The notes under the pieces: generated by a model
What the model saw: only the letters and a program-made list of their open reading frames with translations
Told to the model about the DNA's origin: nothing
Databases searched by the model: none
NCBI GenBank assembly: GCA_937907035.1
Contig: CALCTX010000257.1
Coordinates: 1 to 15,499, forward strand
Direction of reading: 5' to 3'
Length of the DNA stretch: 15,499 nt
From: an uncultured Selenomonadales bacterium
GTDB taxonomy: Bacteria; Bacillota_C; Negativicutes; Selenomonadales; Selenomonadaceae
Made by a program: the position numbers and the translations under genes
In this document: positions 7,816 through 14,637 of the stretch, in pieces
How the letters are laid out: each line of letters opens with the position of its first letter
Numbering within the stretch: position 1 is the stretch's first letter

Positions 7816-7939
7816 GCTGTCGCATTAGATGGTTTTAGCCCGTCATGCTGAACTTGATTCAGCATCCTGAAGTACAGCGTTGTGCTTTTGGATTCCGGAT
7901 CAAGTCCGGAATGACAGCTATTTATTATAATGCGACAGC
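7816..7939. repeat. Palindromic repeat element with terminal inverted repeats (MITE/REP-like)
   Basis: The 124-base unit is bounded by a perfect 12-base inverted repeat, GCTGTCGCATTA (7816-7827) and TAATGCGACAGC (7928-7939). Inside are two hairpins with five-base loops: ATGCTGAA/TTCAGCAT (7845-7865) and ATTCCGGA/TCCGGAAT (7892-7912). The two hairpin blocks are inverted, diverged copies of each other, both of the form GTCAT, stem, ACTTGAT, stem, ATCC. This resembles the GTCAT...ACTTGAT...ATGAC type of dispersed palindromic repeats known in several bacterial groups. It has no coding capacity. Because it sits just after clpB, and T-rich sequence follows its right end, it may also end clpB transcripts. 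Copy number elsewhere cannot be seen here. Confidence 0.75.
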
Positions 7940-8002
7940 TCTCTTTGTTTATTGTTAAAATGTGGTGAAATTTATTTAAATATTAGTAAAGAAGGAAAAA
8001 CT

Positions 8003-8032
8003 TTGCTTTTTCTTGACCCAAAATGTTAAAAT
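8003..8032 (+). promoter_or_regulatory. Possible promoter for the dtd operon
   Basis: TAAAAT at 8027-8032 is a good -10 match; TTGCTT at 8003-8008 is a weak -35, 18 bases upstream. A better-looking TTGACC at 8013-8018 is too close to act as its -35. Transcription would begin near 8039, just before the ribosome binding site. Confidence 0.4.
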
Positions 8033-8059
8033 AAAGAGTCAGACAACAGGAGGTATGTG

Positions 8060-8503
8060 ATGAGAGCGGTTGTAACGCGGGTGAAAAGTGCTGCGGTCAG
8101 AATTGACGGAAAGATAAATGGCGCAATCAAGACGGGGTATTTGATCCTTTTGGGTGTCGGTCCTGACGATACAGAGGCTGAGGCTGTGCGGTTAGCAGAT
8201 AAAATATGCAATCTCAGAGTGTTTGAGGATGAGAACGGTAAGATGAATTTGAATCTTGAAACAGTCGGAGGCAGCATACTGGTTGTTTCGCAATTTACTT
8301 TGTATGCCGATTTAAGAAGTCGCCGGCCGGGATTTTCCAAAGCAGGGAAACCGGAAATGGCAATTCCGTTGTATGAGAAATTTATGGCTGTTTGCCGGGA
8401 ACGGGGCTTTGTTGTTGAGCACGGTGAATTTGGTGCAGATATGCAGGTAGAATCAATAAATGATGGACCGGTTACGTTACTGTTTGATACAGCGGAGGTT
8501 TGA
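8060..8503 (+). CDS. dtd: D-aminoacyl-tRNA deacylase
   Basis: Dtd hydrolyses D-amino acids, and mischarged glycine, from tRNA and so protects translation from wrong-handed residues. The 147-residue length and the whole sequence follow the family. The two active-site motifs are clear: SQFTLYAD near residue 80, and NDGPVT near the C terminus, which holds the Gly-cisPro element that rejects L-amino acids. GKMNLNLETVGGSILVV is also typical. ATG 8060 is preferred to the in-frame GTG at 8057, because AGGAGG (8048-8053) is six bases from the ATG but only three from the GTG. It opens a compact six-gene operon; the next start codon is two bases beyond its stop. Confidence 0.97.
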   Translation: MRAVVTRVKSAAVRIDGKINGAIKTGYLILLGVGPDDTEAEAVRLADKICNLRVFEDENGKMNLNLETVGGSILVVSQFTLYADLRSRRPGFSKAGKPEMAIPLYEKFMAVCRERGFVVEHGEFGADMQVESINDGPVTLLFDTAEV

Positions 8504-8505
8504 TC

Positions 8506-9144
8506 ATGCGCAAATTGTTTGTATTAGTTTTAGTATTTATGATGGCATTATCCGGAAGTGCCTTGGCAGCCAAACGGGCAGCCGGTGTTTATGCTGATGA
8601 TTATGGCTGCAAAGGGATAATGCTTGATTCGATACCAAATACGGAACAGTTGGAAAAGGCTTTTGGCAAGATCTTGTTTGACAGAGATGTTTCTGTATTT
8701 GGACTGAAAGTAAAATATTATTTTTTTAAACATGGCATTGAAGTGGGGGTCAATTCCTCAGGAAAAGTTGTTGACATAGTTGTCAAAGATGAAGAATATC
8801 AAGCTCGTGATGGGGTGCGTTACGGTTCGACACCGGCTAAAATAATCCGGGTTTTCGGCAAAACGGACCGGCATTTTATTGGCGGCCGTATCTGGTATAT
8901 TTTTGAACGGCAGGAGGAAAAATATCATCGGCTGATGATTGAAATGGATACGGAGAAGAATGTTTTGGAATCATTTCGGATCACGTTGCTGCCGTTAACT
9001 GATGAAGAAGCTGATGAGCGGGCTATGCAGGATGAAGAGTGGGAAAGCAATGATCTTAATGCCGTTATGATGCGGAAAAAAGATATTGATATGTCAGCTG
9101 TAGTCAAAAAAGAGGTTACCGTTAAGGGGCGGTTTACGAGATGA
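8506..9144 (+). CDS. Secreted or anchored protein of unknown function
   Basis: The 212-residue protein begins with a clear signal peptide: MRK, a hydrophobic core LFVLVLVFMMAL, and a cleavage site after SGSALA (about residue 21). No cysteine follows the cleavage region, so it is not a lipoprotein. The rest may form two similar small units: one with SIPNTEQLEKAFGKIL (about 42-57), then a strand-rich stretch to about 98, and a second with YGSTPAKIIRVFGKTD (about 106-121), then strands to about 160. A helix ending in a Phe-Gly-Lys turn, followed by strands, recalls the BamE/SmpA-like fold, but that is a guess from pattern alone. The tail is very acidic, then basic. GGAGG at 8494-8498 supports ATG 8506 over an upstream in-frame TTG. 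It is co-transcribed with dtd and overlaps the next gene by four bases. Confidence 0.85.
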   Translation: MRKLFVLVLVFMMALSGSALAAKRAAGVYADDYGCKGIMLDSIPNTEQLEKAFGKILFDRDVSVFGLKVKYYFFKHGIEVGVNSSGKVVDIVVKDEEYQARDGVRYGSTPAKIIRVFGKTDRHFIGGRIWYIFERQEEKYHRLMIEMDTEKNVLESFRITLLPLTDEEADERAMQDEEWESNDLNAVMMRKKDIDMSAVVKKEVTVKGRFTR

Positions 9145-10034
9145 TGAACAGTGCAATATTTCGTTCTTGTGGGATAATATTGGGATGTTTGATAAGTTCC
9201 GGGGCGATAAATTTGTTTTTAGTTCCGGCACATCTTTTGTCAGGCGGACTGGCTGGAATAGCGATAATTTTGTATTTCCTTTTTTCTTTGCCGATAGGCG
9301 TACAGGTAATGGTTTATAATCTTCCGTTGTTATTTGCCGCATATAAGACTTTATCACGGGAGTATATTGCCGATGTGGTTTTTGGGACAGTAATGTTTTC
9401 GGTTGCACTTGATGCCACCAGATTTTTGAATGCGTATGCACCGTTGACTGACCCTATGCTGTCGGCAATTTTCGGCGGTACACTTACCGGTGTCGGGTAT
9501 GGAATAATATTTCGTATGAATGGCAGTTCCGGCGGTTTGGATATTGTGGCTGCTATTGTAAAAAAATATTATTCTTTTAATATGGGGGCTGTAATTTTTG
9601 CAATAAATTGTGTTATTATGGCTTTTGCAGCTTTGTTGTTTGGTTTGGCACCGGCTTTGTATACGTTGATATCCATGTATATGAGTTCTTATGTTACTGA
9701 TATGGTCGTTGACGGTTTCAATCATCGGAAGGTGTTGCTGATAATTTCAGAAAAACCGGAACAGATAGCAGAAGCGATAATTCATGAGGTCGGACGTGGC
9801 GTAACTTTTTTGGAAGGAGAAGGAGCTTTTACCAATCAGGAACGGCGGGTGTTGTTTGTGGTGGCTTCTCTTACGCAGATAGCAAAGCTGAAGCTGATAG
9901 TAAACCTGTTTGATAAGAATGCGTTTATGATCGTTATGAGTGCCAATGAGGTTATGGGCCGAGGGTTTACTTTGCCGGGTAAGAAAATAGAGCAGATACT
10001 TGAAGAAAGAAATAATGCGGAGCGGGGAAGGTGA
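9141..10034 (+). CDS. YitT-family membrane protein (DUF161 plus DUF2179)
   Basis: The N-terminal two thirds of this 297-residue protein is hydrophobic, with about five or six membrane helices, and contains the family motif MNGSSGGLDIVA, characteristic of YitT-type integral membrane proteins. The C-terminal soluble part, from about residue 198 (VLLIISEKPEQIAEAI onward, with GEGAFTNQERRVLFVV), matches the cytoplasmic DUF2179 domain of the same family. The transported substrate, if any, is unknown. The ATG overlaps the preceding stop as ATGA, and the end overlaps the adenine deaminase start region, so coupled translation within the operon is likely. Confidence 0.92.
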   Translation: MMNSAIFRSCGIILGCLISSGAINLFLVPAHLLSGGLAGIAIILYFLFSLPIGVQVMVYNLPLLFAAYKTLSREYIADVVFGTVMFSVALDATRFLNAYAPLTDPMLSAIFGGTLTGVGYGIIFRMNGSSGGLDIVAAIVKKYYSFNMGAVIFAINCVIMAFAALLFGLAPALYTLISMYMSSYVTDMVVDGFNHRKVLLIISEKPEQIAEAIIHEVGRGVTFLEGEGAFTNQERRVLFVVASLTQIAKLKLIVNLFDKNAFMIVMSANEVMGRGFTLPGKKIEQILEERNNAERGR

Positions 10035-11736
10035 CTTCTTGATACGGGATTTAAAACATTTTGTGCAGGTTGCACAAGGTAATGAACCGGCGGAATTAGT
10101 AATAAAGGATGCCCGGATATATAGTTCATTTACCGGGGAAATAATAGCCGGGGATATAGCGATAGAGGACGGATATATAGCCGGAATCGGAACATATGAT
10201 GGAAAAAAAGAGATGTTTGCCGGCAAGCGGTTTGTTTTGCCGGGGTTTATCGATGGCCATATTCATATTGAAAGCTCGATGATGAGCCCGGCAGAGTATG
10301 TGAAAACGGTAGTACCGCTGGGGACAACTACAATAGTTAATGATCCGCATGAGATTGCCAATGTTGCCGGAATTAACGGTATAAAATATATGATCGATGC
10401 AACAACTGATCTGCCGATGAATGTGTATTTTACATTGCCGTCATGTGTGCCGGCTACTAATTTGGAACATTCAGGGGCAGTTTTGTTGGCTGAAGATTTG
10501 ATGCCGCTTTTGGACAGACCGGAAATTATAGGGTTGTCGGAGTTTATGAATGTTCCGGGTGTCCTGTTTGGGGATGATGTTGCTTATGATAAATTGCAGA
10601 TGCGGGACAATCTGCATATTGAGGGACATGCCCCAGGTTTAGCAGGAAATAAACTGATGGCTTATCGGGCAGCCGGGGTTACATCTGACCATGAGTGCAT
10701 AACGCGTGAAGAAGGCAGAGAACGGTTGAGAGCCGGGATGTATTTACAGATACGGGAAGGTTCGGCTGCACAAAATCTTGAGAAATTGGCGCCGTTAGTG
10801 ACAGGACAAACAGCACCGTTTTGTATGTTTGTAACAGATGACTGTCATGCGGCAGATCTGTTGACCAAAGGGCATTTGAACTATGTACTGAAAAAGGCCA
10901 GACAGATGGGGATTGATAATAATTTGGCAATAAATATGGTTACGATCAATCCGGCTCGTTATTTTGGCTTTAAAGATATCGGGGCAATTGCGCCGGGATA
11001 TCGGGCTGATATTTTGTTGTTTGATGATTTTGATGAATACCGGCCATATTTGGTACTGAAAGATGGGCAGATAGTAGCAAAAAAAGGTGAGTTCTTGGCA
11101 AAACTCGATTCAGCGCCGATGCTGCAGACTGGGGGAATAAATTTTGCACCGTTGTCAGAAGAGCAGTTGCGGATCAGGATTATTGATGGGAAGCTGCATA
11201 TCATTGGTATAGTTCCGCATCAGATAATTACCGAGCATATTGAATTAAACAAGCCGAATGAAGAATTTGCCGAAGTTGACGCAGAAAAAGATCTTTTGAA
11301 ATTGGTCGTAATTGAAAGACATCATGCTACCGGAAATGTTGGAACAGCACTGATAAAAGGGTTTGGTTTAAAAAAAGGAGCGGTGGCTTCGACCGTTGCG
11401 CATGATTCTCATAATTTGGTTATCATTGGAACAAATGATGCTGATATTTTGGCAGCAGCTGAAGAGATCAAGCGGATTGGTGGCGGATTTGCAATTGTGG
11501 CTGACGGGAAAGTGCTTGGTTCCTTGCCATTGCCGATTGGTGGCCTTATGGCACCATTGTCTGCTAAGGAGATTGCCCAAAAACATGAAGAGCTTACTCG
11601 GATAGCACATGAACTAGGTGTCTATGAATATAACAGTCCGTTTTCATTAGTATTTCTCAGCCTGCCGGTAATACCGTCACTTAAATTGACGGATATGGGA
11701 CTGGTTGATGTTGATAGGTTTAGAATAATAAAATAA
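10015..11736 (+). CDS. ade: Adenine deaminase
   Basis: This amidohydrolase converts adenine to hypoxanthine and ammonia, a salvage route that feeds IMP and GMP pools. It shows the metal-binding GFIDGHIHIESSM near residues 77-89, VNDPHEIANVAG, EGHAPGLAGNKLMAY, TSDHECIT and TDDCHAADLL. The C-terminal adenine deaminase domain has VIERHHATGNVGTAL and VAHDSHNLVIIGTND. The length, about 573 residues, is normal. The start is uncertain: ATG 10015 has only a weak purine-rich site; TTG 10039 has a strong GGGGAAGGTGA just before it and is also a natural place for the family to begin; TTG 10000 is possible too. From ATG 10015 the gene overlaps the YitT-family gene by 20 bases. The link to the purine operon upstream is thematic only. 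Confidence 0.96.
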   Translation: MRSGEGDFLIRDLKHFVQVAQGNEPAELVIKDARIYSSFTGEIIAGDIAIEDGYIAGIGTYDGKKEMFAGKRFVLPGFIDGHIHIESSMMSPAEYVKTVVPLGTTTIVNDPHEIANVAGINGIKYMIDATTDLPMNVYFTLPSCVPATNLEHSGAVLLAEDLMPLLDRPEIIGLSEFMNVPGVLFGDDVAYDKLQMRDNLHIEGHAPGLAGNKLMAYRAAGVTSDHECITREEGRERLRAGMYLQIREGSAAQNLEKLAPLVTGQTAPFCMFVTDDCHAADLLTKGHLNYVLKKARQMGIDNNLAINMVTINPARYFGFKDIGAIAPGYRADILLFDDFDEYRPYLVLKDGQIVAKKGEFLAKLDSAPMLQTGGINFAPLSEEQLRIRIIDGKLHIIGIVPHQIITEHIELNKPNEEFAEVDAEKDLLKLVVIERHHATGNVGTALIKGFGLKKGAVASTVAHDSHNLVIIGTNDADILAAAEEIKRIGGGFAIVADGKVLGSLPLPIGGLMAPLSAKEIAQKHEELTRIAHELGVYEYNSPFSLVFLSLPVIPSLKLTDMGLVDVDRFRIIK

Positions 11737-11751
11737 AAGGAGAAGATCATT

Positions 11752-12228
11752 ATGGCAAATCGTATTGCAAAATTTGAAACAAATATGGGAGTTTTTGAAA
11801 TTGAACTCTTTGAGGACAAGGCACCCAAAACGACAAAAAATTTTATTGATCTTACAGAAAAGGGATTTTACGACGGGCTTATCTTTCATCGGGTTATCGA
11901 TGGGTTTATGATCCAGGGGGGTGACCCGAACGGCAATGGAACCGGTGGCCCGGGATATAAGATTGACGATGAATTCCATAAGGACCTGCGGCATGATGAT
12001 GAAGGGGTGCTTTCTATGGCAAATGCCGGTCCGAATACCGGTGGCTCACAGTTCTTTATCACATTGGCACCGACACCGTGGCTTGATGGACATCATGCTG
12101 TTTTTGGCAAGGTAGTAAAAGGAATGGAAGTTGTAAGAGAGATCGGTCAGGTTGAAGTTAATTTTCGTGATAAACCGTTGGAAGATGTTACAATGGAAAA
12201 GATCACTATCATTGAAGCGGCTGAATGA
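11752..12228 (+). CDS. Cyclophilin-type peptidyl-prolyl cis-trans isomerase
   Basis: This enzyme catalyses proline isomerisation during protein folding. The 158-residue protein is a single cyclophilin domain without a signal peptide, so it is cytoplasmic. Signature stretches are [20 protein letters not shown], with the catalytic arginine in FHRV, then the [11 protein letters not shown] motif and [21 protein letters not shown] lies about ten bases before the ATG, and the gene begins 15 bases after adenine deaminase in the same operon. Its stop codon overlaps the start of the GIY-YIG gene as ATGA. Confidence 0.96.
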   Translation: MANRIAKFETNMGVFEIELFEDKAPKTTKNFIDLTEKGFYDGLIFHRVIDGFMIQGGDPNGNGTGGPGYKIDDEFHKDLRHDDEGVLSMANAGPNTGGSQFFITLAPTPWLDGHHAVFGKVVKGMEVVREIGQVEVNFRDKPLEDVTMEKITIIEAAE

Positions 12229-12503
12229 TGGCGAATTATACATATATTTTGGAATGTGCTGATGGAACTTTTTATACCGGTTGGACTAATGATATTGGTA
12301 AGCGCCTTGAGGCACATAATTCGGGAAAAGGAGCGAAATACACCCGTGGTCGGACACCGGTAAAGCTGGTTCATTTGGAAGAATTTGCGACAAAAGAGGC
12401 GGCAATGAGCCGGGAAGCTGCGATCAAAGCGTTGCCACGGGAACAAAAGCTGAAGCTGATAGAAAAAATGCAGAAAAATGTTGACGGTAATATTTTGTTA
12501 TGA
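12225..12503 (+). CDS. GIY-YIG domain protein (UPF0213/YhbQ type)
   Basis: This 92-residue protein is a single GIY-YIG nuclease-like domain. [16 protein letters not shown] carries the paired tyrosine motif, followed by the conserved arginine in [21 protein letters not shown] and a glutamate-containing [12 protein letters not shown]. Short stand-alone proteins of this kind are common in bacteria and are not intron homing endonucleases; their role is poorly defined, perhaps in DNA repair. Two ATG codons in tandem (12225 and 12228) are possible starts. The first overlaps the cyclophilin stop. The 3' end of this gene carries the promoter for the infC operon. Confidence 0.93.
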   Translation: MMANYTYILECADGTFYTGWTNDIGKRLEAHNSGKGAKYTRGRTPVKLVHLEEFATKEAAMSREAAIKALPREQKLKLIEKMQKNVDGNILL

Positions 12504-12509
12504 TATTAT
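12481..12509 (+). promoter_or_regulatory. Promoter of the infC-rpmI-rplT operon
   Basis: TTGACG (12481-12486) and TATTAT (12504-12509) are separated by 17 bases, each hexamer matching five of six consensus positions. The -35 box and spacer lie in the last codons of the GIY-YIG gene. Transcription would start near 12516, immediately before the leader described next, leaving a leader of about 136 bases. Confidence 0.75.
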
Positions 12510-12515
12510 ATATTA

Positions 12516-12612
12516 GTGTTTGAAGTAGAAGCCACCGCTTCTCACCTGCTGGCGCATAGTCAGTCTGGTTATTGATGTAATGTAAGGGTGGCTTTGTGCC
12601 ATCCTTTTTTAT
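12516..12612 (+). promoter_or_regulatory. Leader attenuator of the infC operon
   Basis: The leader holds three helices that cannot all form. A 5' hairpin pairs AGAAGC (12527-12532) with GCTTCT (12537-12542). A terminator pairs 12584-12592 (AAGGGTGGC) with 12598-12606 (GCCATCCTT) and runs into six T residues (12605-12610). AAGCCACC at 12529-12536 can pair perfectly with GGTGGCTT at 12587-12594, which would break both hairpins and act as antiterminator. Infernal would be needed to test a match to the Rfam L20 leader. By analogy with B. subtilis, ribosomal protein L20 is a likely effector, but I infer that from gene content. Confidence 0.8.
12584..12610 (+). terminator. Attenuator terminator upstream of infC
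   Basis: A nine-pair stem, with one G-U pair, closes on TTTGT and is followed by TTTTTT. It lies between the promoter at 12481-12509 and the infC start, so it should be conditional. It may also stop read-through from the dtd operon. Confidence 0.85.
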
Positions 12613-12651
12613 TTTGGTTGGCTATGGGTTTTATGTGGGAGGTGTTTTCCT

Positions 12652-13185
12652 ATTAGTAAAGAAAGTTTAAGAATCAACGAAGAAATCCGTATCAAAGAGG
12701 TTCGCGTTACCGGAGCTGATGGTGAGCAGCTTGGTATTATGGCAACGCGTGATGCTTTGAATCTGGCAGAAGAACAGCATCTTGATCTCGTTGAAATTGC
12801 ACCGAAGGCGAAACCGCCGGTTTGTCGTATTATGGATTTCGGCAAATATAGATATGAGCAGCAAAAGAAGGAGAAGGAAGCCAAAAAGAAACAGAAGGTT
12901 ATCAGCATAAAAGAGGTTAAACTTCGCCCGAATATTGAGCAACATGATTTTGACGTCAAGTTGAAGAACGCCCTGCGTTTTGTTGAAGATGGCGATAAGG
13001 TCAAGGTAACAATTATGTTCCGTGGTCGTGAGCTTTCCCATCAGACATTGGGCAAGGAGGTACTTGATCGAATGGCAGAACAGTTGAAAGACCGTGTTAC
13101 CATCGAGAAAGAAGCCAAACTTGAGGGTAAAAATATGATTATGATTTTAGCACCGAAGGCGCAACCTAAAGGAGGAAAACAGTAA
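12652..13185 (+). CDS. infC: Translation initiation factor IF-3, ATT start codon
   Basis: IF-3 binds the 30S subunit, keeps it free of 50S and checks start codons. The gene starts at ATT 12652, seven bases after a perfect GGGAGGTG site (12637-12644), and encodes 177 residues. The first canonical ATG (12739) would remove about 29 conserved N-terminal residues, including the [14 protein letters not shown] strand that opens IF-3 proteins. No other usable start lies in frame upstream. An AUU start lets IF-3 repress its own translation, as established in E. coli. Other family marks are [21 protein letters not shown], with a lysine-rich linker after it, and a C-terminal domain ending with MIMILAPK. 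The stop overlaps the rpmI start by one base. Confidence 0.97.
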   Translation: MSKESLRINEEIRIKEVRVTGADGEQLGIMATRDALNLAEEQHLDLVEIAPKAKPPVCRIMDFGKYRYEQQKKEKEAKKKQKVISIKEVKLRPNIEQHDFDVKLKNALRFVEDGDKVKVTIMFRGRELSHQTLGKEVLDRMAEQLKDRVTIEKEAKLEGKNMIMILAPKAQPKGGKQ

Positions 13186-13382
13186 TGCCAAAGATGAGAA
13201 CCCGCAGAGCAGCTGCGAAACGTTTTACCGTTACCGGAACTGGTGAGTTCAAACGGAACAAAGCTTTTAAGAGACATATCTTAGAGTCAAAGTCCCCGAA
13301 GCGTAAGCGCAATTTGCGTAAGGCAGCAATCATTACCGCTGCTGATTACGAGCGCGTTAAGAGAATGCTTCCGTACGCATAA
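13185..13382 (+). CDS. rpmI: Large-subunit ribosomal protein bL35
   Basis: This 65-residue, strongly basic protein has the bL35 pattern: [14 protein letters not shown] at the start, a [20 protein letters not shown] segment in the middle, and [22 protein letters not shown] at the end. It is a component of the 50S subunit. The ATG shares one base with the infC stop, and AGGAGG lies nine bases upstream inside infC, so translation is probably coupled. Its place between infC and rplT is nearly universal. Confidence 0.98.
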   Translation: MPKMRTRRAAAKRFTVTGTGEFKRNKAFKRHILESKSPKRKRNLRKAAIITAADYERVKRMLPYA

Positions 13383-13404
13383 TTGATTAGAGGAGGAAAG
13401 AAAC

Positions 13405-13758
13405 ATGCCAAGAGTTAAAAAAGGCGTGACAGCACATAGACGTCACAAGAAAATTTTAAAGCTCGCAAAGGGTTATAAGGGCTCCAAGAGCAAACAGTTC
13501 AGAAAAGCAAATGAGACGGTAATGAAGGCACTTTATTATGCTCGTCGTGACCGCCGGGCAAAGAAGGGCAATTTCCGTCGCCTTTGGATTGCACGTATCA
13601 ACGCTGCTGCACATATCAACGGTATTAATTACAGCCGTCTTATTGCAGGTCTTACCAAGGCTGGCGTTGAAGTAAATCGCAAGATGCTTGCTGACCTTGC
13701 CATCAATGATGAGAAGGCTTTTGCAGAGCTTGTAAACGTTGCTAAAGAGAATCTTTAA
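13405..13758 (+). CDS. rplT: Large-subunit ribosomal protein bL20
   Basis: At 117 residues this has the normal bL20 length. The basic N-terminal extension [19 protein letters not shown], the arginine-rich [17 protein letters not shown] and the [20 protein letters not shown] block identify it. bL20 is needed early in 50S assembly and in several bacteria represses its own operon by binding the leader RNA. GAGGAGG lies about nine bases before the ATG. It is the last gene of the operon, and an intrinsic terminator follows within ten bases. Confidence 0.98.
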   Translation: MPRVKKGVTAHRRHKKILKLAKGYKGSKSKQFRKANETVMKALYYARRDRRAKKGNFRRLWIARINAAAHINGINYSRLIAGLTKAGVEVNRKMLADLAINDEKAFAELVNVAKENL

Positions 13759-13767
13759 TAAAAAATC

Positions 13768-13803
13768 AAAGGGGCTTCCGCTGAATGCGGCAGCCTCTTT
13801 TTT
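13768..13803 (+). terminator. Intrinsic terminator after rplT
   Basis: A long stem pairs AAAGGGGCT (13768-13776) with AGCCTCTTT (13792-13800) and, past a T/C mismatch, CCGC with GCGG around a TGAAT loop. Six T residues follow (13798-13803). It lies nine bases after the rplT stop. Confidence 0.9.
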
Positions 13804-13839
13804 CTCATTAGGAAGCCGGTTGGGACGGCGGAGGGGATT

Positions 13840-14637
13840 ATGGAACAGATTACCAGTGCAGCAAATAGTAAAATAAAATTGGCTGCATCACTTCATATGA
13901 AGAAAAATCGCGATAAGCTGGGGTTATTTGTCGTTGAAGGAGTCCGATTGGTTGAAATGGCTGCTGATAGTGACTGGCAATTGGAATTTGCATTGGTAAC
14001 GTCTGAAAAAGCTGAAGACACGCGGGTAGCAGCTATAATCGATAAATTTGTCGAAAAAGGTTGTCCGGTTTATGAGACGAGTGAGGCAGTTTATAAAAAA
14101 GCGGCTGATACTGTAACGCCTCAGGGATTGCTGGCGGTTATGAAAAAGCGGTCATTTCGGTTGAATGATCTGGCAGGGGAGAATGCTTTTTGGGCAGTGC
14201 TTGACGGAGTTCAGGACGCTGGCAATGCCGGTTCGATAATTAGAACCGCTGATGCAGTTGGTTGCAATGGCGTGATTTTTCTCAACGGGTGTGTCGATGC
14301 ATTTTCTGATAAGACAGTTCGCTCAGCAATGGGATCGGTTTTTCATTTACCAATCGTTGAGAACATATCGGTTAGTGATTTTTTAGATTATTGCCGGGAA
14401 AATTCAGTGGCGGTATATTCAACTGCGTTAGATAAAAACGCTGAGTCGTGTTTTTCAATCACTTATGGCAATAAAAAAGCCCTCGTTTTCGGAAACGAAG
14501 GCAATGGTGTATCACAGCAAATTTTGAATAGTACAGAACATGTTTATATTCCGATGGCTGGCGGTACAGAGTCGCTGAATGTGGCTGCTGCTGCTGCTGT
14601 CGTTTTGTATGGGGCGGTTTATTCCCAAAAAACGTAA
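13840..14637 (+). CDS. SpoU/TrmH-family RNA 2'-O-methyltransferase
   Basis: This 265-residue protein has an N-terminal substrate-binding domain (about 1-105) and a C-terminal SPOUT methyltransferase domain, a deep-knot fold that uses S-adenosylmethionine to methylate ribose in rRNA or tRNA. The three SPOUT motifs are visible: NAGSIIRTADA (129-139), with the catalytic Asn and Arg; FGNEGNGVS (218-226); and IPMAGGTESLNVAAAAAV (237-254). A YsgA-like 23S rRNA enzyme is likely, but the exact RNA target cannot be read from sequence. GGAGGGG lies just upstream of the ATG. I see no clear promoter between the rplT terminator and this gene, so partial read-through is possible. Its end overlaps the opposite-strand thiamine pyrophosphokinase gene by 19 bases. 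Confidence 0.92.
   Translation: MEQITSAANSKIKLAASLHMKKNRDKLGLFVVEGVRLVEMAADSDWQLEFALVTSEKAEDTRVAAIIDKFVEKGCPVYETSEAVYKKAADTVTPQGLLAVMKKRSFRLNDLAGENAFWAVLDGVQDAGNAGSIIRTADAVGCNGVIFLNGCVDAFSDKTVRSAMGSVFHLPIVENISVSDFLDYCRENSVAVYSTALDKNAESCFSITYGNKKALVFGNEGNGVSQQILNSTEHVYIPMAGGTESLNVAAAAAVVLYGAVYSQKT
14473..14502 (-). terminator. Minus-strand terminator of the thiamine pyrophosphokinase gene, inside the methyltransferase CDS
   Basis: Read on the minus strand, a ten-pair stem (GCCTTCGTTT with AAACGAGGGC, one G-U pair) closes on the loop CCGA and is followed by six U residues (14478 down to 14473). On the plus strand the G-U pair becomes a C-A mismatch and no U tract follows, so the signal is directional. 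It lies about 117 bases past the thiamine pyrophosphokinase stop codon. Confidence 0.8.

Noticed and set aside
7799..8059. A hidden small gene between clpB and dtd
   Set aside because: The stretch is taken up by the palindromic repeat and then AT-rich promoter-like sequence; no open frame with a ribosome binding site was found.
12225..12503. Homing endonuclease or mobile intron gene from the GIY-YIG domain
   Set aside because: It is a short stand-alone domain joined by overlap to a housekeeping operon, with no intron signals; this matches the common UPF0213 type.
12739..13185. infC starting at the first ATG (148 residues)
   Set aside because: It would remove the conserved N-terminal strand of IF-3 and has no ribosome binding site; the ATT at 12652 has a perfect site at the correct distance.
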